Assembly (NCBI RefSeq): GCF_009176975.1
Contig: NZ_WEZG01000004.1
Location: 124,001-188,000, forward strand
DNA: 64,000 nucleotides
Direction: 5' to 3'
Source of the DNA: Aureimonas psammosilenae
Lineage (GTDB): Bacteria > Pseudomonadota > Alphaproteobacteria > Rhizobiales > Rhizobiaceae
Shown here: positions 8,290 through 18,198 of the stretch, piece after piece
Layout of the letters: each line of letters opens with the position of its first letter
Numbering within the stretch: position 1 is the first letter of the stretch
The notes under the pieces: model-generated
The model's database searches: none
Told to the model about the DNA's origin: nothing
The model's input: only the letters and a program-made list of their open reading frames with translations
Made by a program: the position numbers and the translations under genes

Positions 8290-9291
8290 TCAGGCCGACT
8301 GGTTGCGCTTCTGGTCCAGCATCACCGCGCCCACGATCAGGGCGCCCTTCAGGATCTGCTGGTAGTAGGACTGGATGCCGAGGAGATCGAGGCCGTTGTT
8401 CATCACGCCGATGATGAGGGCGCCGATCAGGGTGCCGGTGACGCGCCCGACGCCGCCCGACAGCGAAGTGCCGCCGATGACCACCGCCGCGATGGCGTCG
8501 AGCTCGTAGGCGACGCCGGCTTGAGGCAGGGCCGAGCCGGTGCGGGCCGACAAGATCATGCCGGCGACGCCCGACAAGGCGCCGGAGATGACGTAGACGA
8601 GGAAGCGGATGCGCGTGACGTCGATACCGGAAGTCTTCGCCGCATGCGGGTTGCCGCCGACGGCATAGATGTAGCGGCCGAAGCGCGTGCGCGCGAGCAC
8701 CCACCACGACAGAAGGAACACGACGGCGAGGATCACCACGGGCAGCGGCACGCCGAAGAGGTTGCCGGTGCCGATCCAGCGGAAATCGGGCACGAGGCCG
8801 GGCACCGGGCGGCCGTTGCCGTAGATGAGGACCGCGCCGCGCGCGGCCGACAGCATGCCGAGCGTCGCGACGAAGGCGGGAACCGCGAAGCGCGACACGA
8901 TCACGCCGACCACCGCGCCCGTCGCCATGCCGACGAGGATGCCGGCGGCGAGCGCCAGGGCCACCGGATAAGGACCGCCTGCGACGCCCGCCGGCGAGGT
9001 GGTGGCAAGGCTCGCCGACACCATGCCCGCCAGCGCCACCACCGAGCCGACCGACAGGTCGATGCCGCGCGTCAGGATCACGAAGGTCATGCCGATCGCC
9101 AGAACCCCGTTGATGGAGGTCTGGAGCAGGACGTTGGAGATATTGCCGGCGGTCAGAAAGAACTCGTTGGAGAACGAGAGCACCGCCACCAGCACCAGAA
9201 AGGCGATGAAGATGCCGTATTCCTGGACAAGGAGCCGGCGCCTGTCGGAGCCGAACCAACCGGTCGCCGGCTTTATTTCGATGTCGGACAA
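8290..9291 (-). CDS. Ribose-type ABC transporter permease
   Basis: A 333-residue inner-membrane permease of the RbsC/AraH type, with about ten membrane segments and the family signature GIDLSVGSVVALAGM near residue 80. A second conserved stretch, AAVVIGGTSLSGGVGRVTGTLIGALIIG, lies near the C terminus. The best start is a TTG at 9291, with GGGAG 10 bases upstream; no ATG fits. It lies 50 bp after the ATPase stop and 72 bp before the binding-protein gene. Confidence 0.92.
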   Translation of the reverse strand: MSDIEIKPATGWFGSDRRRLLVQEYGIFIAFLVLVAVLSFSNEFFLTAGNISNVLLQTSINGVLAIGMTFVILTRGIDLSVGSVVALAGMVSASLATTSPAGVAGGPYPVALALAAGILVGMATGAVVGVIVSRFAVPAFVATLGMLSAARGAVLIYGNGRPVPGLVPDFRWIGTGNLFGVPLPVVILAVVFLLSWWVLARTRFGRYIYAVGGNPHAAKTSGIDVTRIRFLVYVISGALSGVAGMILSARTGSALPQAGVAYELDAIAAVVIGGTSLSGGVGRVTGTLIGALIIGVMNNGLDLLGIQSYYQQILKGALIVGAVMLDQKRNQSA

Positions 9292-9341
9292 GGGTCGAGT
9301 TCTCCCGATGCGGTCCCGTGTTTCAGGCGGCTTGGCAATGG

Positions 9342-10823
9342 TCAGGTCGAAAGGTGGACGAGGCTCTGGGCCGTGGCCTCGCCCCGGTTGAGGATGCCGG
9401 CGGAATGCCCTGAGCGCATCACCATGATGCGGTCCGACATGCCCAGCACCTCGTCGATCTCGGAGGAGATCATCACCACCGTGCCGCCGCTTTCGGCGAA
9501 TTCGCAGATGATGCGGTAGATCTCGCGCTTGGCGCCGACATCGACGCCGCGCGTCGGCTCGTCGAGAAGAAGCAGGCGCGGGTTCCGGAGAAACCACTTG
9601 CCGAGGACGACCTTCTGCTGGTTGCCGCCCGACAAGCCGGAAACCGGCATCGTGTCGCGCGCCGCCTTGATGCCGAAGCGCTCGATGATCGCGCGGCTGG
9701 CCTCTGCCTCCTGCCGGCGACGCATCACGAGGCTCGGGCTCATTTCGGGCAGGCTCGCCAGCGCGATGTTGGAGCGCACCGAGTCGGACAGGTTGAGGCC
9801 GGTCTGCTTGCGGTCCTCCGTCACCAGCGCGACGCCTTGCGCCATCGCCGCGCTCGGCGACGTGACGGATACGGGCGCGCCCTCGATGCGGATCTGGCCT
9901 TGCGCCTTCGGATCGAGGCCGAACAGGCATTCGAAGATCTCGGTGCGCCCCGAGCCCATCAGGCCATAGATGCCGAAGATCTCGCCCTTGCGGACCGAAA
10001 AGGAGATGTCGGTGATGCGGCCGGGGCTCGCCAGTCCCTCGACCTCGAGGCCGATCCTGTCGGTCGGCGCGTTGGTCTTGATGTATTCCTCAGCCAGGTC
10101 GCGCCCGACGATCATGCGGATCAGGCTTGGGCGGTCGGTGTCGGCAAGCTTGCCGCTTTCCACATAGGCACCGTCGCGGAACACGGTGTAGCTGTCGGCG
10201 ATCTGGAAGATTTCCGACAAGCGGTGCGACACGTAGACGATGCCGCGCCCTTGGGACTTCAGCTTGCCGATGGCGGCGAAGAGCTGCTGCGCTTCGCGCT
10301 CGCCGATGGCCGAGGTCGGCTCGTCCATGAAGATCACCTCGGCGTCGTGGCTGAGGGCTTTCGCGATCTCCACGAGCTGCATCTGAGCGACGCTCAAGGT
10401 TTGCATGGTCTGGTTCGCGCGGATGGCGAAGCCGAGATCGTCGAGAAGCTTCTGCGCCGACTTGTTCATGGCGCGAAAATCGATGCCGCCGAAGCGCCCG
10501 GAGGGCTCGCGGCCGAGATAGATGTTCTCGGCCACCGTCATGAAGGGAACGGGGCTGAGTTCCTGCTCGATAATGGCGATGCCGGATGCGAGGGCTTCGG
10601 CGGGCGATGAGAACTCGACCTCCTTCCCGCCGCGCCAGATCGTGCCGCCGTCGCGCTTGTGGATACCCATGAGGATGGACAGAAAGGTCGACTTGCCCGC
10701 GCCGTTGCCGCCGCAAAGCGCGTGGACGGAGCCGGGCGCCAGCTCGAAACGGCCGTCGCGCAAAGCCGCGACGCCGCCGAACGACTTGCGCAAACCCTCC
10801 ACGCGGAGAAGCGGAACGGACAT
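9342..10823 (-). CDS. Ribose-type ABC transporter ATP-binding protein (double cassette)
   Basis: A 493-residue RbsA/MglA-like protein with two ATPase halves. The first half has GGNGAGKST (Walker A), a diverged signature LSVAQMQLVEIAKAL and VIFMDEPTSAIG (Walker B). The second half has the degenerate Walker A GLMGSGRTE, signature [14 protein letters not shown] and LLLLDEPTRGVDVG. Such asymmetry is normal in this family. The ATG at 10823 is preceded by GGGAG. It is the promoter-proximal gene of the eight-gene operon. Confidence 0.93.
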   Translation of the reverse strand: MSVPLLRVEGLRKSFGGVAALRDGRFELAPGSVHALCGGNGAGKSTFLSILMGIHKRDGGTIWRGGKEVEFSSPAEALASGIAIIEQELSPVPFMTVAENIYLGREPSGRFGGIDFRAMNKSAQKLLDDLGFAIRANQTMQTLSVAQMQLVEIAKALSHDAEVIFMDEPTSAIGEREAQQLFAAIGKLKSQGRGIVYVSHRLSEIFQIADSYTVFRDGAYVESGKLADTDRPSLIRMIVGRDLAEEYIKTNAPTDRIGLEVEGLASPGRITDISFSVRKGEIFGIYGLMGSGRTEIFECLFGLDPKAQGQIRIEGAPVSVTSPSAAMAQGVALVTEDRKQTGLNLSDSVRSNIALASLPEMSPSLVMRRRQEAEASRAIIERFGIKAARDTMPVSGLSGGNQQKVVLGKWFLRNPRLLLLDEPTRGVDVGAKREIYRIICEFAESGGTVVMISSEIDEVLGMSDRIMVMRSGHSAGILNRGEATAQSLVHLST

Positions 10824-10926
10824 CGGCGATTTTTCTCCCACAAGGACGAAGCGGAAATCCTCACTCCGCCGCATCCCGAACCCGACCGGCCCTCCCCGTT
10901 CGAGTTCGACAATGTTCGACCACGTT

Positions 10927-10940
10927 TTGACATTTGTCAA
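10927..10940. promoter_or_regulatory. Inverted repeat TTGACA-TT-TGTCAA, likely operator over the -35 box of the minus-strand operon
   Basis: A perfect 14-bp inverted repeat lies about 104 bp upstream of the first operon gene. On the minus strand its first arm reads TTGACA, an ideal -35 hexamer; 17 bases further on is GAACAT, a weak -10. A repressor bound here would occlude the promoter. The arms resemble the TGAACA/TGTTCA half-sites of SorC-family regulators, so the SorC-DhaK fusion encoded in this operon is the first candidate to bind it. That assignment is inference. Confidence 0.5.
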
Positions 10941-11051
10941 CGCGGACTGCCGGATACGAAGGGCACGATCGCCTCGTCAATTATTTAGCCGGCGTGCCGA
11001 ACCCTCGGTTCCCCTCTTGTTCCGGATCGCGGCCATCGGCGATAAGGCTCC

Positions 11052-11966
11052 ATGCTTCCCATTCTCGCAGGCTTCGAATGCGGGCGGCTCGGCTGGAACG
11101 GGCACGATCTGCTTCTGACGACCCGGCACGTGCCGGGCGACCGCATGGCGGCGCATTACCGCCTCGCGGCCGAGCACGGGCTCACCAAAGCGCGCGACGG
11201 GCTGCCCTGGCGGCACGATACGGCCAGGCGTCTGCAAACCGCCGAAGCGCTCGGCGCCGACGTGATCTGGGACCTCAGCCATTTCGACCCGCCGGACGAT
11301 CCGGTCGGCCATGCGCGCAGCGTCGCTCAGGCCGCGCGGCAGGACCGGCCCTTGTGGATCTGCCCGGTGAACGAGCCCTCGATCTATCCGATGCTGGCGG
11401 GGATGGGGTGGGAAGACGCGGTGCGGCTCGCCGTGACGATGATCCGCGTCGCCAAGGACCACCATCCCGACATCCGCGTTCTCACCTGCGATCCCTTGAA
11501 CGGCATCGGCGAGCGCCAGTTCGCCGCCACCGACGCGCTTGTCGCGACCGGCCTCGTGGATATGGTGGGCGTGAACTACTACCCGCACACGGCGCGAACC
11601 GTCCTGTCGAAGGTTCTGGTAAAGACGGCGCGGCGCTACCGCCTGCCGATCCTCGTGGCCGAAACGAGCTGGCACGACGGCCACCGCGAGCAGATGCGCC
11701 GGTATCCGGGCTGGAACAAGGGCGACTGGCTGCGCCACGTTTTGAGCGAGGCCGCGGTCGCCGGGGCGAAGGGCGCCGATCTCAAGGGCGTCTGCTGGTA
11801 TCCGATCGTGGACAGCCCGCCCTGGGACCGGCCGGGCTCGCGCTCGCGCTGGTCGCACGGCCTGATCCGCCAGGATCTCGGCCTCGACCCGCATCTGGCC
11901 GCAGCGCTCGCCGAGCGACGGGAACCGAGCGGCCAGTTTTCCTTCGGTTACGCGTCGAACGGCTGA
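11052..11966 (+). CDS. Glycoside hydrolase family 1-like TIM-barrel protein
   Basis: A 304-residue protein resembling short beta-glucosidase-like proteins of clan GH-A. The acid/base glutamate appears in CPVNEPSIYP, the putative nucleophile in VAETSWHDG, and the strand motif in VGVNYYPH. It has no signal peptide, so it acts in the cytoplasm if it is an enzyme. It is shorter than classical GH1 enzymes (about 450 residues), and its substrate is unknown. It is convergent with the LacI gene, 28 bp away, and divergent from the ABC/Dha operon. Confidence 0.72.
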   Translation: MLPILAGFECGRLGWNGHDLLLTTRHVPGDRMAAHYRLAAEHGLTKARDGLPWRHDTARRLQTAEALGADVIWDLSHFDPPDDPVGHARSVAQAARQDRPLWICPVNEPSIYPMLAGMGWEDAVRLAVTMIRVAKDHHPDIRVLTCDPLNGIGERQFAATDALVATGLVDMVGVNYYPHTARTVLSKVLVKTARRYRLPILVAETSWHDGHREQMRRYPGWNKGDWLRHVLSEAAVAGAKGADLKGVCWYPIVDSPPWDRPGSRSRWSHGLIRQDLGLDPHLAAALAERREPSGQFSFGYASNG

Positions 11967-11994
11967 AGCGCCGGCACCCCCGCGCCCTCGAAGC

Positions 11995-13068
11995 TCAGCT
12001 TGACGGCAAGGGCGGGCGCGGCCCGGTGGACGCGGCCACGCGCAGGTCGTCGGGAAGCGTGATCGAGTCCGCCGCCTCCCCCCGCAGCATGGCGAGAAGG
12101 CGCGCGGCGCCGGTATGCCCCAGTTCCCGGCGCGGCTGGCGGATCGTCGTCAGCTTCGGCCGGCAATGGTCGGCGAACTCGATGCCGTCGAAGCCCGTCA
12201 CCGAAACATCGCCCGGCACGTCGAGGCCGGCATCCTGCGCCGCGCCCATGAAGCCGATGGCGATCTCGTCGCTGCAGCACAGAACCGCCGTCGGCCGGGG
12301 GTCGAGCGCCATGAACGCAGCAGCCGCCGCTCGCCCCGCTTCCAGCGTGAAGTCGCCGGCGATCACGTCCAGGCCGCAATCGGAACGCTCGCGAAAGAAG
12401 CTTTCCACCGTTCGCCGGCGGACACCCTCGTTGGCGTTCACCGCCGGCCCCGTGACATAGGCGATCTCGCGATGCCCGAGCGAAACGAGGTGCCAGCAAA
12501 GGCGCAGCATCGCCGCCTCCTCGTCCACCACGATCGAGGGGATCGCCTCGACGCTCGCCCCGATCGACACCACCGGCAGGCCGGCATCCAGCATGGAACG
12601 GCCCCCGCTCGACGCCACCATGCCCGACAACACGATCGCCCCGTCGATATGGCCGGAGAACATCATGTCCACCACCGCCGCCTCGCGCGGGGTGCCGGTG
12701 TCGAAATTGGCGAGGATCATGGAATATCCGGCTACCGCGAGCGCGCTTTCGATGCCGTGCAGAACTTCCGAAAAGAAGGGCGCGCTCCAGCGCTTGCGCG
12801 TCACCACGAGAATGGTGCGGGTGCGCCCTTCGCGCAAAGAGCGCGCCGCCGCGTTCGGAGTGTAGCCGAGAACGCGCACCGCTTGCCGAACCCTTTCCAG
12901 GAGTTCGGGCCTGACGCTCGCCGGATCGGCCAGCGCGCGGCTGACGCTCGCGGTGGAAACGCCGGCCTTGGTGGCGACATCGGCGATGCGAGGCGCGCGT
13001 TCGGTATTTCGATGAGGGGGCACTTCAGAAAGGTCCGCATGCAGAGCGAGTATTTTTAAGCTTGCCAT
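11995..13068 (-). CDS. LacI family transcriptional regulator
   Basis: A 357-residue LacI-type repressor. The N-terminal helix-turn-helix reads IADVATKAGVSTASVSRALADP (about residues 28-48) with the hinge NAAARSLREGRT. A periplasmic-binding-like effector domain follows (DGAIVLSGMV, PTAVLCCSDEIAIGFMGAA, VTGFDGIEFADHCRPKLTTIRQP). It is divergent from the sugar ABC operon at 13147, and a perfect palindrome between the two genes is the expected operator. The first 26 residues are not conserved, so the true start may be downstream. Confidence 0.93.
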   Translation of the reverse strand: MASLKILALHADLSEVPPHRNTERAPRIADVATKAGVSTASVSRALADPASVRPELLERVRQAVRVLGYTPNAAARSLREGRTRTILVVTRKRWSAPFFSEVLHGIESALAVAGYSMILANFDTGTPREAAVVDMMFSGHIDGAIVLSGMVASSGGRSMLDAGLPVVSIGASVEAIPSIVVDEEAAMLRLCWHLVSLGHREIAYVTGPAVNANEGVRRRTVESFFRERSDCGLDVIAGDFTLEAGRAAAAAFMALDPRPTAVLCCSDEIAIGFMGAAQDAGLDVPGDVSVTGFDGIEFADHCRPKLTTIRQPRRELGHTGAARLLAMLRGEAADSITLPDDLRVAASTGPRPPLPSS

Positions 13069-13072
13069 CGCG

Positions 13073-13102
13073 TTGAAAGCGACATAGCCTCCTCAATGTA
13101 AT
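13073..13102 (+). promoter_or_regulatory. Predicted sigma70-type promoter of the LacI-controlled sugar ABC operon
   Basis: TTGAAA at 13073-13078 and TGTAAT at 13097-13102 are separated by 18 bases and match the -35 and -10 consensus at 5 of 6 positions each. The -10 hexamer is also the left arm of the LacI-type palindrome, so a bound repressor would block RNA polymerase directly. The first gene starts at 13147 with GGGAGGAG as its ribosome binding site. Confidence 0.55.
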
Positions 13103-13110
13103 CGATTACA
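13097..13110. promoter_or_regulatory. LacI-family operator TGTAATCGATTACA
   Basis: A perfect 14-bp palindrome with a central CG step, the hallmark of LacI/GalR operators, placed between lacI (start 13068) and the ABC binding-protein gene (start 13147). No second copy was noticed in the window. Confidence 0.8.
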
Positions 13111-13146
13111 GCACGATAATCGAGACGTCTCTGGGAGGAGATCGGC

Positions 13147-14394
13147 ATGTTCGGGCATTGGAGGCACGCTCTTCTGGGCGGGGTCGCGATCGGTCTTTTC
13201 TCCAGCGCGGCGATGGCGCAGGAACCCTTGCGCGCCGAGGTCATGCATTGGTGGACGTCGGGCGGCGAGGCCGCGGGCGTCAAGATCTTCGCCGAGCGCT
13301 TCGACGCGGCGGGCGGCCAATGGGTCGACAACGCGGTGGCCGGCGGCGAGGCCGCCAGAGCCGCCGCGATCAACCGCATTGTCGGCGGTAATCCTCCCGC
13401 CTCCTCGCAGTTCAATACCGGCCGGCAGTTCGACGATCTCGTGGGCCAGGGGCTTCTGGCCGACATGAGCGCGGTCCAGACCGAAAACGGTCTCGACAAG
13501 GTCATCCCGAAAGCCGTGCTCGACGCCGCCTCCCGCGACGGCAAGCTCTTCGCCGTGCCGGTCAACATCCACGGCCAGAACTGGATGTTCTTTAACACGG
13601 CCGTTTTCCAGAAGGCCGGCGTCGCCGAAGCGCCGACAAGCTTCGAGGACTTCTTCGCCGCCATGGACAAGTTGAAGGCGGCGGGCGTCACGCCCATCGC
13701 CTGGGGCGGCCAGCCCTGGCAGGAAGCGCTCGTCTTCGACGCCGTGCTGCTCGGCGCCGGCGGCAAGGACCTCTTCCTCAAGGTCTACCGCGACCATGAC
13801 GCGGAAGCCGTGAAATCCGACGCCTTCCGGAAAGTCGCCGAGACCTTCCACAAGATGCGCGACTATGTCGATGCCGGCGCGCCGGGCCGCAACTGGAACG
13901 ACGCCACCGCCATGGTGATCACCGGCAAGGCGGGCGTCCAGATCATGGGCGACTGGGCCAAAGGCGACTTCATCGCCGCCGGCATGACGCCCGGACAGGA
14001 TGCCGGCTGCGCCTTCGTGCCCGGGAACGGCGGCTTCGTGATGGGCGGCGACGTCTTCGTCTTCCCCAAGCTCGGCGACGCCGCTTCGCCTGCCCAGCTT
14101 CTTCTCGCCAAGACCATGCTCGATCCCACCACCCAGATCGAGTTCAACAAGAAGAAGGGCTCGATCCCGGTGCGGACCGATGTCGACATCTCCTCCATGG
14201 ATGCCTGCGCCCAGAAGGGCAGCGCCCTCGTGAAGGACCCCGAGAAGCAGATCCCCTCGGTCAACTACTTCAATTCGGCCGATACGGTGGGCGGCGTCCA
14301 GGACGTCGTGACCGAGTATTTCAACAACGCCTCCGCCACACCGGACGACTTCGTCCAGGCCTTCGGCGATATCATCGCCTCCGCCGGCGGCTGA
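13147..14394 (+). CDS. Sugar ABC transporter substrate-binding protein (family 1, glucose/mannose-like)
   Basis: A 415-residue extracellular solute-binding protein with a signal peptide ending in SSAAMAQ at about residue 25. Features resemble bacterial glucose/mannose binding proteins: MHWWTSGGEAAGVKIF, NAVAGGEAARAAAINRIVGG, QLFNTG-like SSQFNTGRQF, and VPVNIHGQNWMFFNT. Cysteines near residues 281 and 358 could form a disulphide. It is the first gene of a six-gene operon and has a strong GGGAGGAG ribosome binding site. Confidence 0.92.
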   Translation: MFGHWRHALLGGVAIGLFSSAAMAQEPLRAEVMHWWTSGGEAAGVKIFAERFDAAGGQWVDNAVAGGEAARAAAINRIVGGNPPASSQFNTGRQFDDLVGQGLLADMSAVQTENGLDKVIPKAVLDAASRDGKLFAVPVNIHGQNWMFFNTAVFQKAGVAEAPTSFEDFFAAMDKLKAAGVTPIAWGGQPWQEALVFDAVLLGAGGKDLFLKVYRDHDAEAVKSDAFRKVAETFHKMRDYVDAGAPGRNWNDATAMVITGKAGVQIMGDWAKGDFIAAGMTPGQDAGCAFVPGNGGFVMGGDVFVFPKLGDAASPAQLLLAKTMLDPTTQIEFNKKKGSIPVRTDVDISSMDACAQKGSALVKDPEKQIPSVNYFNSADTVGGVQDVVTEYFNNASATPDDFVQAFGDIIASAGG

Positions 14395-14485
14395 CGCGAT
14401 TGCCGACCGGCCGGGGAGCCTCCTTCGGCATCCCGGCCGCCCATCCTGTCGCCGTTCCCTGCCCGTCTTCCGAAAGGATGATCCC

Positions 14486-15388
14486 ATGGCAGCATCTCCG
14501 GCCGCGGCCCGACTCCGGCGCAACGTCGCCCCGGTTCTCGCCCTGTCGCCCGCGATCCTCATCGTTCTTTTCGCCTATGTCGGAACGATGCTCTGGACGA
14601 TCTGGATTTCGTTCACGAGTTCCCGCCTCCTGCCGGTGAACAACTTCGTCGGCACGCAGCAGTACGAGCGCCTGCTCGGCGATCCGCGCTGGCTCCTGTC
14701 GGTGCAGAACCTCGCGCTGTTCGGCGTCCTCTTCGTCGGCATCTGTCTCGTTCTCGGCTTTCTCCTGGCGGTGGCCATCGACCAGCGGGTGCGCGGCGAG
14801 GATGGGCTTCGCACGATCTTCCTTTATCCCCACGCCATGAGCTTCATCGTCACCGGCCTCGTCTGGCAATGGATGATGAACCCGACGCTCGGCATCCAGA
14901 AGGCCGTGCACGATCTCGGCTGGACGAGCTTCCAGTTCGACTGGGTGGTGCGCCAGGACATGGCGATCTACGCCGTGGTGATCGCCGGCGTCTGGCAGTC
15001 CTCCGGACTCGTGATGGCGCTGATGCTCGCCGGGCTCCGGGGCGTCGACGAGGAACTCTGGAAGGCCGCCAAGGTCGACGGCATTCCGGCCTGGCGCGTT
15101 TATGTCTCGATCGTCCTGCCGCTTCTCAAACCCATGATCGTCACCTCGGTCGTGCTTCTCTCCATCGCGGTGGTGAAGGTCTACGACCTCGTGGTGGCGC
15201 TCACCAACGGGGGGCCGGGCACGGCGACCATCGTGCCGGCGAAGTTCGTGATGGACTACCTCTTCTCGCGCCAGAATATCGGGCTGGCGACGGCCGCCTC
15301 CACCGTCATGCTCGTGTCCGTCCTCTGCGTCCTGACGCCCTGGATCTATTCGGAATATTTCCGCAAGGCCAAGGGAGGAGCGGCATGA
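14486..15388 (+). CDS. Sugar ABC transporter permease (MalF type)
   Basis: A 300-residue inner-membrane permease with six predicted membrane segments. The binding-protein-dependent transport loop EELWKAAKVDGIPAWRVY near residue 190 contacts the ATPase. Its stop codon overlaps the next permease start (ATGA at 15385-15388). Confidence 0.93.
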   Translation: MAASPAAARLRRNVAPVLALSPAILIVLFAYVGTMLWTIWISFTSSRLLPVNNFVGTQQYERLLGDPRWLLSVQNLALFGVLFVGICLVLGFLLAVAIDQRVRGEDGLRTIFLYPHAMSFIVTGLVWQWMMNPTLGIQKAVHDLGWTSFQFDWVVRQDMAIYAVVIAGVWQSSGLVMALMLAGLRGVDEELWKAAKVDGIPAWRVYVSIVLPLLKPMIVTSVVLLSIAVVKVYDLVVALTNGGPGTATIVPAKFVMDYLFSRQNIGLATAASTVMLVSVLCVLTPWIYSEYFRKAKGGAA

Positions 15389-16307
15389 GTTCGACGGCCA
15401 CGCAAACCGCCTTTCCCGCAACGGTCGGCGCTGCGCTCAGCCATCGCGGGCCCAAGCCCAAGCACCTCACCGCCGGCCGGGTCGGCCTTTATGTCTTCCT
15501 CGGCTTATCGGCGGCCTTCTTTCTTCTGCCCCTCTACATCATGGTCGTCACCTCCCTGAAGACCATGGACGAGGTGCGCCTCGCCAACATCTTCGCCTGG
15601 CCGGGTTCGGTGAACCTCGATGCCTGGATCGCCGCCTGGTCCACCGCCTGCACGGGCCTCGACTGCAACGGCATCCAGGTCGGCTTCTTCAATTCGGTGA
15701 AGATCCTGATCCCGAGCGTCGTCCTGTCGATCGCGCTCGGCTCGGTCACCGGCTATGCCCTGTCGCTTTGGCGGGTGCGGGGGGCGAACCTTCTTTTCGC
15801 GGTGCTGCTGCTGGGCGCCTTCATCCCGTATCAGGTCTTCGTTTATCCGCTGGTCCGCATCTTCTCGGTTCTCGGCATCTACGGCTCGCTGCCGGGCATC
15901 GTCTTCGTCCACGTCATCTTCGGCCTGCCGATCATGACGCTTCTTTTCCGCAACTATTATTCCGGCCTGCCGGTGGAGCTGTTCAAGGCGGCGCGGGTGG
16001 ACGGGGCGGGCTTCTGGCAGATATTCGCCCATGTCCTTCTGCCGATGTCGACGCCGATCCTGATCGTCGCGACGATCCTTCAGGTCACCGGCATCTGGAA
16101 CGACTTCATTCTCGGCCTCGTCTTCGCCGGCCGCGACAACCTGCCGATGACGGTGCAGCTCAACAACATCGTCAATTCGGGCCAGGGCGAGAAGCTCTAC
16201 AACGTCAACATGGCGGCGACGATTCTCACCGCCACCGTTCCCCTCCTCGTTTACTTCCTTTCCGGCCGCTGGTTCGTGCGCGGCATCGCAGCCGGGAGCG
16301 TCAAGGG

Positions 16308-16311
<4 letters not shown>
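15385..16311 (+). CDS. Sugar ABC transporter permease (MalG type)
   Basis: A 308-residue second permease of the UgpE/MalG type. It has a leading cytosolic segment, six membrane segments and the coupling-helix motif VELFKAARVDGAGFWQIF. The stretch SLKTMDEVRLANIFAWP after the first segment is typical. It overlaps both neighbours by 4 bp, so translation is coupled from the upstream permease to the downstream ATPase. Confidence 0.94.
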
Positions 16312-17402
<1,091 letters not shown>

Positions 17403-17430
17403 CATCTGACGCAGAAATCGGAAAAGCCCC

Positions 17431-18195
17431 ATGACCGAGACCTTGTCGATGCAGCTCTATTCGGGCCGCAACTTCCCGCCGCTCGCCGATCAGCTCCGCA
17501 TTCTGTCCGAAGCGGGCTATAGCGATGTCGAGACTTTCAGCGGCTTGTACAATGACCTTTCCGGCCTGAAGTCGGCGCTCGATGCGGCAAACCTCAGCAC
17601 CACGAGTGGCCATTACAGCTTCGATCTTCTGGAAAACGAATACGACCGCTCGCTGGAGATCGCAGGCACGCTCGGGCACCGCATCCTCGTTCTGCCCTAT
17701 CTCATGCCGGACGAGCGCCCAAGCGATGTCGGCGGCTGGGCGGGGATCGGGGCGCGCGTTCATAAGATCGCCGAGAAACTGAAGGGCGAGGGTCTACGCT
17801 GCGCTTGGCACAACCACGATTTCGAGATGCGCCCGCTCGCCGACGGCACCACTCCCCTGGAGCACATCCTCGGCGACGACCCGGCGGCGGTGGAATGGGA
17901 AGCCGATCTCGCCTGGGTGGTGCGCGGCGATGAGGACCCGGTGAAATGGCTCCAGCGCTATCGCGGTCGCATCGCCGCGCTCCATGTCAAGGACATCGCG
18001 CCGGCAGGCCAGAACAAGGACGAGGACGGCTGGGCCGATGTCGGCAAAGGCACGCTCGGCTGGGACCGTCTTTGGCAGGCCGGGCGCGAAGCGGGCGCCA
18101 AACTGATGATCGCCGAGCACGACAATCCGAGCGACTTCCGGCGCTTCGCGACCACCAGCCTGGCCGCCATGCGCGCTTTCGCGGAAAGGACCTGA
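17431..18195 (+). CDS. Sugar phosphate isomerase/epimerase family TIM-barrel protein
   Basis: A 254-residue xylose-isomerase-like TIM barrel (AP endonuclease 2 fold). Metal ligands can be seen as the Glu in DVETFSG, the histidine pair in CAWHNHDFEM, and ALHVKDIAPAG and IAEHDNP near the end. It lies 28 bp after the ATPase and 3 bp before a MocA-like dehydrogenase. Such pairs occur in inositol and 3-keto-sugar catabolism, where the barrel protein isomerises or cleaves the oxidised sugar. The exact reaction is not predictable. Confidence 0.85.
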   Translation: MTETLSMQLYSGRNFPPLADQLRILSEAGYSDVETFSGLYNDLSGLKSALDAANLSTTSGHYSFDLLENEYDRSLEIAGTLGHRILVLPYLMPDERPSDVGGWAGIGARVHKIAEKLKGEGLRCAWHNHDFEMRPLADGTTPLEHILGDDPAAVEWEADLAWVVRGDEDPVKWLQRYRGRIAALHVKDIAPAGQNKDEDGWADVGKGTLGWDRLWQAGREAGAKLMIAEHDNPSDFRRFATTSLAAMRAFAERT

Positions 18196-18198
18196 ACC

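Noticed and set aside
7063-9519. An 818-codon plus-strand open frame across the SDR, binding-protein and permease genes
   Set aside because: It is a mirror of three real minus-strand genes, has a biased composition (Asp/Arg/His/Gly) and no start signal.
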